Shown in pieces: positions 11,461-25,256 of a stretch of 64,000 nt of DNA (position 1 is its first letter; each line of letters begins with the position of its first letter). Both the position numbers and the translations under genes were made by a program. The DNA is from Rhea pennata (taxonomy: Eukaryota > Chordata > Aves > Rheiformes > Rheidae), in assembly GCF_028389875.1 (NCBI RefSeq), contig NC_084665.1, positions 97,879,435 through 97,943,434 of the forward strand. The letters run 5' to 3'. The notes beneath the pieces are model-generated. The model worked only from the letters and a program-made list of their open reading frames with translations, made no database searches and had not been told where the DNA came from.

Positions 11461-12667
11461 CTATCCTTCTATGCATTTATGGACCAATATTGTTCATATT
11501 GGAGAATACAATCTTGAATGACTAGTGACAGAAACACTATGACCAAGGAAAGCCTAAGTGTTTACAGACTTCTCTCAAGAGTCAAAAAAAGCTTCTCTCT
11601 CTCTCTCCTGCAATTTAAGAGAAATAGAAAGTCACAAAGTCACATCTGGCAAAATTTCTCTGCATCATGAACAGCTTAAAAAATCAGATCACCTGCACTC
11701 AAGTCTACCTGGAAAGAATTATTAGTGTACTCCACAAAAAGCATCATCTATACTCAGTGCTCTTCTGCTCTGTATTCAGGAGGCGGAGGAAATGCTGATG
11801 ATACAATGTGAGCTGAAACACCAGCAGCAAATAGATGTTTATATTACCTGTGTAGTAACAGTTTTCCAGCTATCCCACAACTTAGCTGAAACTCTCACTT
11901 GTATACAGAAGACCAGATTAGACCTGAATCCAAGCAGGGGCCAAAGCAAATATGTCAAGAAACAGAAGAGAGAGAAATTAAGAAGTTTGAAACCACACTT
12001 TAGCACAAACACGGGGAACACAGGTTCTGTCTTCTGTGCCAAAGGGGAGCTGCTCTGCTGAGTAGCCTTTATTACAACTGCATTTGCAGGCAAGATGCAG
12101 GGGAAAAAGGAGATAGAATTTAGGGGGAAGAAAACTCTTATTTTGTCTAGAAAATATTTTATATTTGCTAAATAATGCTATTTTTTCATACGAGAAAGAA
12201 CTTAGAGAAAGTTGTTTTTTCTCAGTGGTATGAGATGTCCAAAAAAGCCAAGTAGCACAATCCACCCTTGCCTGTTTGGTACTAACAGATTAGTCTTCAT
12301 CTTATTACTCTCACATTTTTAATTTTAGTGTTGCTCATGACAACATACATACAGGAATGAAGCTGTGAGCTCAGATAAAACTCTTCAGAAGTAGCAGCAT
12401 TCTACCTCAAAAAAAGCTTACTAGAAACACATTAATTTGAAACTCTCCTTACCATGCTATTTCTCATTGAATGTAGAGTCTAGTATTTCTATTCTTTAAG
12501 TAAACTCTAACTTTAAGCCCTTATGTGGTATTGTTTTTGCCAGATGGTTCTTTTTGCCCTTTGCAACATTTGCTTCTCATGACAACTGCATACCACTGAA
12601 AGAATTAAAATATAAATGCTACTAAATACGCTAGACTGAACTATGATGTAACTTGGACAAAATAGGT

Positions 12668-12725
12668 GGAATCCTATCCTTGTTGAAAGTTAACAGAAAA
12701 TTTCACTAATGTAAATGGTGTAAAG
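12668..12725. repeat. Ancient reptile MITE-like fragment
   Basis: The segment starts GGTGGAATCCTATCCTTGTT and continues GAAAGTTAACAG, resembling the repetitive reptile core GTGAAATCCTGGCCCCATTGAAGTCAATGG. It is short and heavily mutated, so this is only a suggestion. Confidence 0.3.
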
Positions 12726-15639
12726 ATGTCACTCAAATGAGGAAACTTTGGCAGACAGTATGTGAAAAAGGAATTATTTACATGCATGTGAGCACACACA
12801 CACATGAAGCACCCAAAATATCCTAAGTCACAAAGCAAACAGAAAAGCTGGATGTATCATGTTATTTCTTCTATAGGAGAGGAAGAAAAGAACAATAAAA
12901 AAACCCACCCCTGCTACTTCCTTTTTTCTGCTTAGAAAGTACTCAGATTTTCAGAGAAGGGGCCAAAATAACTGTCAGAAAGATATAGAGAGAATACTTA
13001 CTGCTATGCTTTTGCAATACTCATTGTGTTGGCTCAACAAATCACACTCATTATTTCCTCTGCTTTTTCTTTGACACTTTATAGCATATCTTAAAGTAAC
13101 AATTTACAAATAATAATACCATAGTAACAAAAAAATGATTCCGTGCTTTTCCTCTAATTTAATGGTGCTGATAACCTTGATCTCCAAAAAATAATGTGGA
13201 GTTGAATCATGTGAAATGTTAAGTGCTATGAGATTCTAACATGGAAGATGTTTCTTATTTTTTAAAATGAACATATATTTCAAAGTAAATCAATTACTAA
13301 GTATATACATGGCATTCTTGATATAGTGTTTATATCTACTAGTTGCAAACATGTCAGCAGATGAGTCATGTAATTGGTAAAGTACTCGGGATTATTTGGA
13401 AACAAATATATTTTGTGCACACACTACTATTTAAAACATTAGTACAAAAATTCAGTGGAATTACTCAAACTTGTGGAAATGCTGAAATTGTAGAATGTCA
13501 TATGATATCAGTACTGTCTAAATATGCTTATGGAAACAATGCTAAGAATAATACTGCCAAAACGTGTATGTCCTTAATCTATTAAAGAAACACTTCATAT
13601 TCTTACAGATAGATACAGACATGTATATACCTATACTGCCATTATACAAACAGCTTTCCCTGTGGTCTACAGCTTCATGAACCATGCAAAGAAACTGAAA
13701 AAATGGGGGGAAAAAAATCTATACGTATTCCACTGTTTTCCTTGCCTTACGGAAATAAAGCAGGAAGTGTGTGCCTTTCGGTGGCTTTTCTATTGTGCCA
13801 GACTAAAGTGCGTAGTGAAACAGCTGCTCACAGAGCAGAAGGGCTGAAAGGTAGTTTCCCAAAACATATCACATCATCTGGCTTGTTTTTGAAGTACCTA
13901 TATGTCTTTAAAAGTCATTGCATATAATGAAAAGATGAAAGCCAGGTTTTAGGCAGCTGTGCTGCAAATTACAGGGTTTTGCTCAGTATTTCTGTATGGA
14001 TATTCTAAAATCTTGTGCATAGGCTGAACACATCTGTAAAGCACTGAGATACATTAATCTAAAATTGCTGTAATGCAAATTATTATGAAAAGGCAGGTGA
14101 AGAGCAAAAGAAAGGTATTACCTGCATTTAAGATTCCACAAATGTTCTGGGCTATTTAAGCCTTTTAGACTTAAAGGGTAACCTTTAGACAAAGACAAGA
14201 CTAAAAGGTTCTAATATCTGCACTTGCTTTTTAAAATTTACGGAGACAAAGCATAGCTAGCCCACGAATATCAATTAAAAGTCCATTTTAAATTGCAACA
14301 GATATGTCTTAAATTAAGGTCTCACTGTTAGCCACTGTCTCTTATTGTTGTGTCCTTCCTATCCAGGTAGTTTGCTCAAAGTTTTATTTAAATACATAAT
14401 ACTATAATGGTAAGTACAATGATTTTAGGTCCAATTATAAATGGTATTTTCAACTTTTTTAGAAAATAACTTCTGTAAATTTGCCTGAGCAAGACTGGTA
14501 AATGCAATCATCAATTTTATCAATAGAGTAGGTACAATCATATTAACACATCCAAGACCTTGATTATATGCAGAGCTACTTACCATTATGTTATTTTAAT
14601 GTTCAATTTCAATAGTGTAAAGCAACATAAAAATGAAATAATAAAATTGCAAATATTTTATTTATATTTATTGCTAAATAAATGGACACAATAAATTCAA
14701 AAGTCAAAGTAAGTGCTTATTTAATCCATATCTCTGCATTTATATACTTTCTTTATTTGCCTTTCATCTAGGAGTAAATATTCCTCAGGATTTAACTGAT
14801 GTTATACTTTTAAGTAAACAGTTACACAGATTTATGCCAGGCTGATGTCTGGCTAGAATTACCTACTCACAATCTAAGATGTAAAAGAACTCTGAATTCA
14901 ATAGCATCTAAAGGCTGTAGCTAAAAGTGAGACAGAAGTACTTACAGAAAAAGTCTATCTATCTGGTTTGTGCCCTCTAAAATGACGTACTTGCCTATAC
15001 ACATTGCAAGTCAACATCCTAAGTCATCCTGTGCATATGTCAACTTTTGAGAGCTGGAGAATGTGTGCACTAATAGCAAATAACATTCGAAAGGAAAAAG
15101 AATTTATCACAGCCTGTCTACAGTGTTTGCAAGACTATTTGGATCCCCAGGCAGTGCAATTCAAATAAATTTTACTATTTATTAGGAATGCAAAATGAAA
15201 CATTAGCTGTACAAAAGACAGCATTATGAATAAATAGAAGATTCTTCAAGAAAACAGATCTAACTGTATACTGTATTCAGCCTAACATTGGCATTAACCT
15301 TTGAATTGTTTATTTTTGGCACTTCAAATGTGGTTTGGACACAATGGATTAATTTAATTTTGGAGCAAGGTAAAGCAATTTAACATGAACGTACCACTTG
15401 GATGAAGCTTGGAAGAGCTAGGATCAGTTCTGATTCTTCTCTTCCTGGAAGCCCTGTAAGTGGAATCCATACACAACTTGTTAATAGTTTTAACTGAGTA
15501 CCTAACTTAATGTGGCCAATTAGTCATTGAGTCAGCATTAGTGCTGGAACTATCTATGGATCCTGTAACCATTTAGGGAGTGAGGATTTTCATATGCAAA
15601 ATTGTTCACGTGCATTTAGAGCCTATATCTAAACCAGCA

Positions 15640-15730
15640 GATAAAAATATATAATTATTTATATAAAAATATATAATTTTATAATTATAAAAATATAATT
15701 ATTAGAGTAGTAATATATGATATAGTGTGT
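15640..15730. repeat. AT-rich low-complexity stretch
   Basis: Almost pure A and T with repeated ATATAATT/AAAATATA elements that fold on themselves. Simple AT-rich sequence with no gene signal. Confidence 0.75.
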
Positions 15731-16670
15731 AGTAAAGAAAGTATTTAATTTTACAAAATTATGCTGGGAAGATGAACCGTCACCTCAGCTCAAAGGCTCA
15801 AGATTTCATTATTTTATTATTTTTAATATTATTATATATCTTAGTACATTTTTATACAAATTATTTTTATACATTTTATTATTTCCAGTCTCCTGAAGGG
15901 GAGAAAATTAATGAGATGCTAACAGGCTGTCTTCAAAGAAGAATTATACTTAGGTCCTGCTTTTGTTTGTTACTCTTCAGTAAGATCATATTTTGTGTAA
16001 TGAAATTGTGTTCACTCAAATCTTTTCAGTATGAATAAATACAGCTTGATATGTCTTCAAACTTATTTGGGAACCGATTTTGGCTTGCATATCAAAATTA
16101 CAAGGTCAGGTCTAAGAACAAATGGAATGACCTGTTTTAAGACTGACTGCTTAGATATTCATCAGCAACACTGAGCTCATCTCTTCTAGTGCAATATTGT
16201 TCCATTTCCCAGAACTTAGAATATAAAAGTTACTTATTTAAGGAACAGTTTTCATGTTACAGATGCTTCATTGATTTAAAAGAAACTTTAAAATTTATTT
16301 CTACAGATTTGACTTCTGGAGAATAAATTTAAAAGGAAGGCTGATGCTGAATAAGATAAGCCTGTTGATAGGAATAAAAAACAGCCAGACAAACCTATTC
16401 TAACCATAGAATGTAACAATATATAGTTTTATAACTAGCCATAACAGGAAACAGAACCTTGTATCAGGCACACACACAGCACAGTAACATTCAGCATTTG
16501 TCTTTACAGAGGGTGTATCTTCACCACGGAAGTATTTCTGGCCCAGAAATACCAATCTAATACCAAATTAGACTAGTCTAGTTATGAATGACCCAACTTG
16601 CAAGCTTTCCTCAGAGTTCTCTCTAGCTTTGAACTTTCCTTCCTAAATCCGCAGGACTTCTGAGTACATC

Positions 16671-16764
16671 TCACGGTTCTTTATGGTACTGTGTGGCAAA
16701 CTGCTGTCGGTATGTTTCCAGGGCATCGAGGGAGATGCTGTCTGAACAGAGCCCACATCTGGAA
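16671..16764 (-). other. Exon-like block of unknown identity
   Basis: A good minus-strand acceptor (a pyrimidine tract ending cttcccacag) stands just before 16764. From it a 30-codon frame runs to a TGA at 16673-16671: SRCGLCSDSISLDALETY, then RQQFATQYHKEP. It begins with a CxxC pair and has a biased, protein-like composition. A second frame stays open to a TAG 34 nt past the first stop. A possible donor (AACC|GTGAGA) lies at 16675/16674. The block is clearly less AT-rich than its flanks. I do not recognise the peptide. It could be a last exon, a decayed exon or a conserved non-coding element. Confidence 0.25.
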
Positions 16765-19244
16765 CTGTGGGAAGACAAAGGACTATGAGTACTCGATTTG
16801 GCATGTTTCTTTACTGTAAAGACCACAGAGTTAATAAGCCAAAATCAATTTAAACATCAGTTTAAATCCAACTAGAAGCAGTGTCAGTTAATTTAGACCA
16901 AGGGAATGGTGCAACTTTGATTAAATCTGTAAACAGGAACTTAAATAGCAGATGTGGTAAAGCCTAGGTGTTAAGTCAAGTTACTTGAGGCACCTGAGAT
17001 ATCTAAAGTAAGAATATAATCTCCACAGCTCTAGAGTTAGGATTAACTGCCTTCTAGAAGTGCCTCTCTTCCTTGATTTTAGGGTGACAGCATTCATAAC
17101 TTCAACCCGACAACTAAGTTTCTGAAGTCAGGTGAGATGAATCTGCACTTAAGATCCTTAGTTAAAGGTTTTACAGACTCTGAAGGCATCCAGCATTTAT
17201 ATAGTTATTTAAATAGATATTTATTTATACTTGTTTAGTAAGACTAGTGCAGCTTTTGTATGTAGTCTTATATACTTAGAAATATTTACATTCTACATCT
17301 GCCTGAAAATTGGCTATAAAAATGACCTAAACCACTATAACACAGTTTTACGATTGTGTAAATTGTTCATAAAATAAACTTAACTGACTTAAATCAATGT
17401 AGTTCATATTTTTAATTAAATCAAAGTCTGTGTACAGAGGACTTAGGGAAGACTCCATAAGCACTGGAAACAGAAATGATTAATTAAGAATCTTCAATTA
17501 TATCCATCTAAAACTCTCCCATTTATATTCAGAGCAGCTGCTTTCAACAGCTTTATTAACAAAAACTGATGTTGTACTAACATAAAGATGTATACATCCT
17601 TTTTTAATGTAACCCTCAACTAAGCACTTCTGTATAGTAGAATTTTAGGTGGCATTTTTGGTGGATGTTTTCCACTCCTGCAATTTTCTCAGGGTGTTAA
17701 AAGATGAATTTTCAAATTAGTAGAGAGTTCTCCTCTTACATGCTAGACAGCCTCAGGAAATACAGGCATCTAGTGGTAACTCTGGATTTTCACTATCTTG
17801 GATTTACCTTCATGTCAGAAGTTTGTTCAGAGATTTTAAATACTTCTCTGACTAACCTGTGGTCACTGTGTTGGATTCAAACATGCTGTCTCACTAAACT
17901 CTGTAGTTCAGTCTTTGCATTGAATGCATGATGACGGTTTGTCTTCAGCCTGGATCAAACCAGCAGGTTATTAGGACAAGGAAACCTAAGACAATGAAAA
18001 GGGGCATGAGAAGGGAAAGATTTTTTTAATATTTAGCCTATTGGAGGCTGATAGCACTCACCTATGTGCACTTTTCTTCCTTTTTCTTCTTTTTTTATTT
18101 TTTTATTACCCTCATAGCAGGTTTTTTTGCTAACAGCTAATAAAAATCTACATTATTTAAATATTTGGAATACATATTAATATCTAATATTTAAATATTC
18201 AATAACTAATAGTAATATGCAATATAGTGCTAATATATCTAAAACAGTAAAACATCTAATTTACTTAATGATTTACTAGTAAATAATTCAAAGAAAGACT
18301 ATAAGTATGATTATAAGTCAGGAGCTCAGGCAATAAAATATATAAAAAAGAAGTTTTAGGATAGGAATATGTTTAGTTTTAGAAATAGTTAGGAGATTAG
18401 AATGTTATTTGACAGAGGGTAGCTACATTGATTGTTTTGGACTCCGTTGTGTCTCTCTGACTGTTAGCTAATGTTGATTAAATCGAGTGCATTCAATGTC
18501 TTTGGATATAGACTGTCATATGACACAACGTTTTAGATCTCATCAATTTTAGAGCCCTGTAAGCATTTTATTGTAACAATACAATGAGATAAAGTGATAT
18601 ATCACTATGTGGCTAATTACACTTATGGACATTTAACAAAGACTATGCATCATAGTGAATTTAAATACTTGATGTTACTTTATCATGCAGCTAAGGGGTA
18701 TGCTTTTGATATCTCAGAATTACACAGGCAAGCAAGAATTTTTCCCACATTTCAGTAGTAATTAACTTCACTTCTATTTATTAAACATATTTATTAAAAA
18801 AAAAGTTTGACATAGTTGAGAAGGACCTTTAACAGTAATTAAAAAGCTATCAACATTGAGAAGAACAAGAAAATCACAATGTAAAAAGAAACAAAATCCG
18901 AAGCACTACCAAAACAATATCACCAAAAAAACTTCCAAAATAACTTCATTACCTTAATGTCTAATTCAGTGGCCCTGAAGTTGAAAGAATTCTTATCTAG
19001 AAATGAAATTTTGTCATTCCTTTTCTTACCATTTCTCCCCAAATAAGCTTTCTCCTACAGGATCAATACTAGTTCTATCACCTTGTCTCCTGTTTTCAAA
19101 TTTGCTTTCTTAACATATACCTATACTGCCTTCTGTAATCCACGGGGGACTGCTGCTATACAAGTCCACTCTAGTCTCCCACTGGAATGAATGAGCAAAA
19201 GAGAATTAGAAAGTTAGTATGAGTAAAATGTTTTGCCTTTCTGC

Positions 19245-19462
19245 AGATCACAGGAAGTGCTCTTAAGATCTTTTATTTAGAGTGAAATTCTGGCCTTGCT
19301 GTCACTGTATGCTTTGCTATAAACTTTAGCTGGGCCTAAATTTCACACCTGGTTTCTATGATCCTTATTAAGTTGCTGTTGCTTTTGCTATAAGTATTGG
19401 AACTTCAATGAAGCCAGGTTTTCACTCTAAATAGAAAGTATTACCAACACTTCCTGTGATCC
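19245..19462. repeat. Long inverted repeat (MITE-like)
   Basis: The left arm at 19245-19297 (GATCACAGGAAGTG ... TTTAGAGTGAAA.TCTGG) and the right arm at 19412-19462 are imperfect reverse complements. Shared blocks are GATCACAGGAAGTG, TAA, and ATTTAGAGTGAAA plus CTGG. About 115 nt separates the arms. The TAGAGTGAAA..CTGGC core and CTTCAATGAAGCC next to the right arm recall old reptile MITEs. No transposase is present. The arms could also form a hairpin in RNA. Confidence 0.55.
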
Positions 19463-20179
19463 TCAGAGAGGAGATATTAAGAAATAAACAGGCTAGAATG
19501 TTAGTGTTTGCCAGAAAGGCTTTTGTGACTCCCAGGCTATGCTGTGTTTAGTGGTAATAACATGACTTGAACAATAACAAAGAAGAGACAAACCTTTGTA
19601 ACCCAGAAAATGAACAAATATAATATAGAAGCTGAGCCTTTTTGAGCTTTTTGTCTGGGTTACAATTGAGCCAGCAACAGTACGCTGAAGTTAATACAGT
19701 ATTTTTCAATTTTGGTATACTTGAAGTTCTTTCCTCTGTTTTGCTTTTTCATCCCTTTCTAGCTTTTACTATGTGTAGATTTCTTATTTTCTTCTCTTGT
19801 AGTGATTGCTGGAGTTCCTGATCTGGAACCTCCAGTCAGACCAGTGACCAGGTGATGTATCTAGCTATATACAAATTAACCAATGCTCTGTTTAGTTGTT
19901 ACTGAAAAACAGCTAAATACTATGAAAAACCAAATTCATGGTAGGAAACCCCTGACCTTTTTTTTCGGCAGGCTTTGAACGGGGTTATGTTATTTATGCA
20001 TTTATAAGGCCATAATCTCTGTAACTGACCCCGAGTTGCCCAGAGTATTGTAGTGAAGCTGCCTTCACGTTATTCTGGAATTGATCAAATGCAAAGATTC
20101 CTCATATCAAAAAGTAGACATTACAGAATTTGTAACAAAGTAACTCCTTAAATAGAAAAAAATCATCTCTATTACACTT

Positions 20180-20600
20180 TAAATAAAAATGTTTGAAAAC
20201 ATTTTTCTACTCACAGCCCTCTGTATCTTTGAAGAATAGATCTCTTTCCTCCCATTCTCCTGGTAGTTTAGCAGCATTCAGTCATTACTTACATTTCACA
20301 GAACACTCTGGGTCTCCCCAAAAGTCTTGTCTTAGCTGTCCTCACAGAGATGACAGCACCTCTGCTGCAAAAATTCTCCCTTGACTCTAACTTCATGCTT
20401 GTTGGTTCCTCTCTCCCTGTCCCAGTGTTTCCCTGATGAAGGTTCTCCAGCTGGGCATGCTAAGCTACTTCCAAAGGATATCCATCCACAGGGTTCTGTC
20501 TTAGAGCCTCACTCCCTCCTGGTATTTTACTATCCATCACAATTATTTTTCCTGATTTTTTTTCATAATCTAGATCACAAAATTTCATTTCTGACAAATT
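20180..20600 (+). mobile_element. Possible L2 LINE fragment
   Basis: C- and T-rich sequence with CCACAGGGTTCTGTCTTAGA followed by GCCTCACTCCCTCCTGG resembles the L2 reverse transcriptase segment that reads CCCCAGGGTTCTGTCCTAGGCCC. The match covers only a short block; the remainder is suggestive pyrimidine-rich sequence. A profile search is needed before relying on it. Confidence 0.3.
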
Positions 20601-22250
20601 AATAATTTCTAAGTGAGCTGTATCTCCTCTTCAACAAAGATATCTGACCTAGTTTAAATACATAAAATTATAGAGATTATACCACATTCCTAAGCTAAGA
20701 GTTGCAATGGTTAACCATATTTATGGAACTTTTTGCTATATGTTTCATTTCTCTCTTAATTTGTCTAGCTTTAGACTCCAAGCATTGGATTATGATATGC
20801 CTTTATCTGTTAAATTAAATATCCTTACAGTATTAAAGTCTGTATGGAGGGCTTTTGTATTGAGATGAATTGAGGGCTTTTGTTTTGTTTGTTTTTCACT
20901 ACGAAACAGATTTTTTCTGGAATTGTTCCTGCTCACTGACATCAATTAGAATTCCGAGTGCCTGGATGCCAGAAGTAGACATAATGGCTTCATCAATACC
21001 ATATAAACTAGAAATCCAGATTCATTACTGCTATTTAGTATTTCTTTCTTTTAAGCTCTTATCTTTGATATGAACCATCACAGTACACAAACAGCTATCA
21101 CCATTACCTAACTCTCTTGAGTTAGGTTCCAAAATACTGTACTCCATACAGTAAGTGTAGACCTGTGTCATTTATTCCTATTAATCTGACCTTACATGTG
21201 GTTTTGCTACATCACTTGTTTACTGGGCAATCTAGATAACTCTATGAAAACGGGCATGTAAATGTTTACTACTCAATCATTTTCCTGTCAACTGCAAACT
21301 ATCCACAATGATTTCTAGCCGAGTGAAGCAAGGCCCTGTGCTCAGTTTAATGATGTTTATCTGAAGGTAATGTGATAGTTTTGCAGAAAGCCAGCTGAGC
21401 AATTTCCAAATTTCAGGGAATGTTCTAAGTACTTGTAAGAACATTTTTTTTTTTTTTTTTGAAAACTAGAAAAATGGAATCGGAAAAGTCTGAATGAAAA
21501 GAGTTTTGAATCTCTTAGCAAAGCCTTCATTTCCAACCTAACTTTTAATGGCTTATATTTCAAAGAACTAGGTGATCAGTCATTAACATCATTCAGACTT
21601 GCTCCTCTCATACCATAAAGTGTGACAGAGCCATGCTTGCTGACCTACTTTATGGACAGAATCAATCTGGTCCTAAAGGTAGTCATATGGAGTCAAAAGA
21701 CAACACGGAGCCCTAGTCGTGAAGAAAAGTCAGCAAAACTGAAACCCAAACAGAACAAAATACAAACTATTTACCATCTATGAAGCCAAGGCTTCAAAGG
21801 TGGTCTAAATGCTGTCAGTGTAAAAAGTAATATATCTATCAAATGTAGAAAATATCACACATCTGAATATGCTATTTAGAAGTGTATGGAAATAAAACTG
21901 AACTAATTAGCACATGTAAGTTGAAAATAAGATAAAACATACATTCTTGCTAGATGACCAGTAATATACAGTGTCTGCATAGCGGAGATTGTGCCCAAAC
22001 ATGATAATGATGAACCGACGTATAGAGTAACGCACAAACTGAAAATAAACAGTTGATAAAACTAGGAAAGGAAGGGAACAGTTTAAGCAATGTCAACGCT
22101 AGAATTACTTCACCAGTGTAGGAATATCCATATGTTATACTAGCAAAATATGCCTATTGTAGCCGCAGCAAGTACCCCCCATTTCTTCCTGGGATTTCTG
22201 ATAATGATATGTGAATAACCTGTATATTGTGAGTCCATGGGGCCTTTAGT

Positions 22251-22665
22251 TTATAGGATTGTAAATAATTCAGGCTGGAAGGGAACTAGGGAGACCATCC
22301 ACCCAGTCCAACCTCCTGCTCAAAGCAGGGCCAGCTATCAAGTCTAAACGGGTCACTCAGGGCTTTATCCAGTCAGCTCCTCAAAACCTCCAAGGATGGA
22401 GACTGCAAAACCTCTCAGGGCAACCAGCTCCAATGCCTGACTGTTCTCATGGTGAAAAGGTTTATCCTTATATCCAGTTGGAATGTCTCTCATTTCAGCT
22501 TTTGCCTGTCATCTCTCATCCTCCCAACAAGTACTGCTGAGAACAGCCTACCTTCATCTTCTTGATGTCCTCCTTGTATGTGTTGGAAGGCAGCTATTAG
22601 GTCCCCTAAAGACTTCTCTTCTGCATGCTGAACTAGCCCAGTTCCTGGCCGTAAAATATCCTCTT
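22251..22665 (-). mobile_element. CR1 LINE, 5'-truncated copy (A)
   Basis: Read on the plus strand this is the reverse complement of a CR1 3' end: TTCAGGCTGGAAGGGAACTA, then CCAGTCCAACCTCCTGCTCA, AGGGCAACCAGCTCCAATGC and, further on, CTGAACTAGCCCAGTTCC. The order and spacing follow the avian CR1 consensus. The terminal octamer repeats are eroded. It stops near 22665, a typical 5' truncation, and is non-autonomous. Confidence 0.85.
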
Positions 22666-25256
22666 CTAATAATAAGCATCCTGATACCCCATGAAATCAA
22701 ACTCTTTACAGATTGCATTTTCTTTACATCTTTTTATGTACCCTATGCTGAACATAGCCTACACTGATAACTTGGCTATCAACTCTTCCAGTACATATAG
22801 TCAATATTTCACACCAGATTTCCACCAGAGAGTGCTGTTTGAAGTGGCTGAAAATGTGCTTTGTGGAAGATCTTGTTGTTCTTAGTCTCTACCAAGAGGT
22901 ATGATCTGTGTGCCACATTGTTTTGTGCACTGCTTCTTTCCTCTGATTAAATTTTCAGAGATAGTGAGTGCATTATAGCAAAGAGTTACCTTGATTAGAG
23001 CAGAATTTCTCACGGTTATCTTCTCGATGGTGATTGTAAAATGTCTGCCTCATTTATTTGTTACTAGCTTTTATGGCCTATCACTGTAACAAGGCAAATA
23101 ATAATGCTGTGAAGAAACACGGCTGGAAAATAGGAAGGTTTTTATACAAAAGCAAGTATACAAATAAAATAAATATATATAAAAATTCATTTAAGTGAAC
23201 ACTTGCTGTGCACCATTATGCTATTTCATAGAAAAACTCAACATTTCTAGTGTATCTGTATCACTTTCTACTACTAGAAAAGATTTCAAGATTTAATCAT
23301 CTATATCAACAGAATTTGTTTTTCATTTGTTTGTTAGACAAAATATTAAATTACTAGCATGCATTGTATTAGTGTATTGAAGACCTTGTGTAGTGGGAAG
23401 AATAAAGCTCCCTACAAGAGATTTTATAATCTAATTGAAACACAATGCAAAAATTATGAAATAGATAATGAGAGAAGATAAATGAGAACTATATTAATAC
23501 AAATATGTATATGTTTGTATAAAAGAGAGATACAAATAAGATATAAAATAAATTTCAGAAATTATCAATTTCATAGCCATTATCTGTTGTCATAGTATTT
23601 CAGGTATTTAAATCAGAAATGAGTGGTAAGGGGTATTTTGAAGGAAGACATGAATAAAGGCTCAGTGTACTGGTTTATGAAGGATATTCCGTATTCTAAT
23701 AGGCTGTGTAAAGAAAGGGGGGAGGATTCTGGTGAACAAACTGAACATTTCAGCAATAGAAAACAATATGGTTCTTGGAATGAAGGAATGAGAAGAGACA
23801 TTGAGGTCTTTCAATACATAAAAGGGAGAGACAGGATTGCACAAATCCACGCTTTTATGAAAAAAATCTCTGTATTTCATGCAACAAATAGAGACAAATT
23901 GAAACACTAGTAGAGACTGAGAGAAGAAGGTGAGAAGATCAACATGACCAGATGTAATATGATTTTCCATCTCTTTTTGATTTAAACTTTATCAAAGGAG
24001 CTAAGAATGTAAATGCTATAGTTGTAGTGACAGAGTTTGACAGATAGAGTGTAAGATTTGGAATAGCCCATTTTGGTTATGTAAAATCAGATTTATTTTA
24101 AAGTCTATACTTACAAGGCTACAAAATCACTTATATTTTACAAACCAACCCGTGAAATTTGCTGTACTAAAAAATCTGAAGAAATTAAAGAAGTTTTTCA
24201 AAGCGAAGACTTTAAGATTTGGCTTCTACTGAAATCCTTGGCAAACTTCCTATTTACTGCATAAGCCTGGGAACAATTCTGGAGAACTACAATATGGGAG
24301 CCCTCTGGTGGGTAAAATACGAAAATGCCCCTAAAATTCAAATTACTGTAAATAAAAATTCTCCTGCCAGTTAAACTGTATTTTGACACCTAAGATGAAG
24401 GCATTCTCTTCTTCTTAAGTAATGTAAATTTATTTATTAAAAATCACTTATTATAAAATGATGGATTTCTTCATCACTCCTCCTCTGTAATCATCTTTCA
24501 GGTTATTTTTCTCCTACTCAAATGCCCAGCTGCAACCCACAGAGACAGGGAGTTCACTCACAAGGAAAATAAATGAAATAGGTTAAACTAAATTCTTGTC
24601 CACATCATAGAAAAAGAGTTACCTCATCTATCCTTCTCTGCTGTTTCTATTACCAGAGACAGGGAACATTAAGTTTTAGCAGAATCTTGAAGCCCTAGCA
24701 TTCCTTTGGGTCTTGTAAAATAAATATTATACACACCAAAACCTTCAGCACTGAATAAAACCCTGAGATTGTTCCTCTGTATTTACACATGCATGCCTGG
24801 CTCTGCCAAGACAATTTGCATACACTCAGAGAGCGCCATTTGACTATGTATGCTTGAACTTTTTCCTCTCAGGATTCCGTTCCTTTCCACTCCCAGTAGA
24901 GAAATCAGTACTTCATTGTATCAGTATTCATTCACAACCAGGTGATACATGATACAAGCAGTTAAAGAACATATATTCGAAAAAGGATAGAAACAGTAGA
25001 AAGAAAATTGCTGCCCTGTCTAGTCAAAACTACAGATGTTAACTGCTGCTACAGGCTACACATCAAAAGGCCTAAATGATAATGGCTAAAGCTAGCAGCT
25101 ATAATCTCATGTCATTCTTCCTCTTTGTGATGTTCCTTCATTCTACTGCCCTGTATTATTCATTTCTTGGGGCAGTTCTTGAGAATACCAATTTACTTTG
25201 TGCTCTCCTGAAAACTATCTTCTACCTAGATGCTCTGTGAGTGGCATTAATCACTG
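22666..25256. other. Intergenic, between CR1 copies A and B
   Basis: AT-rich sequence with short overlapping open frames (for example 23623-23910 plus and 24389-24198 minus). None resembles a known protein or is framed by convincing paired splice sites. I see no other repeat family. Confidence 0.6.

Larger units (their letters stand above)
9011..22250. other. Intergenic region, left part
   Basis: This AT-rich sequence between the COL19A1 promoter and the first CR1 copy has no recognised protein-coding gene. It holds a C run (9653-9672), a MIR-like SINE (10565-10720), MITE-like debris (about 11375-11460, 12668-12725 and 19245-19462), an AT-only stretch near 15640-15730, an exon-like block on the minus strand (16671-16764) and a possible L2 fragment (20180-20600). 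Open frames of 60-90 codons are scattered at a density expected by chance. Confidence 0.7.

Noticed and set aside
22483..22767. 94-codon plus-strand frame
   Set aside because: It is the antisense of CR1 copy A plus flanking sequence.
24198..24389. 63-codon minus-strand frame with an acceptor-like start (FRGIFVFYPPEGSHIVVL...)
   Set aside because: There is no matching donor or partner exon. Part of it (GGAAGTTTGCCAAGGATTTC) resembles old reptile repeat sequence.
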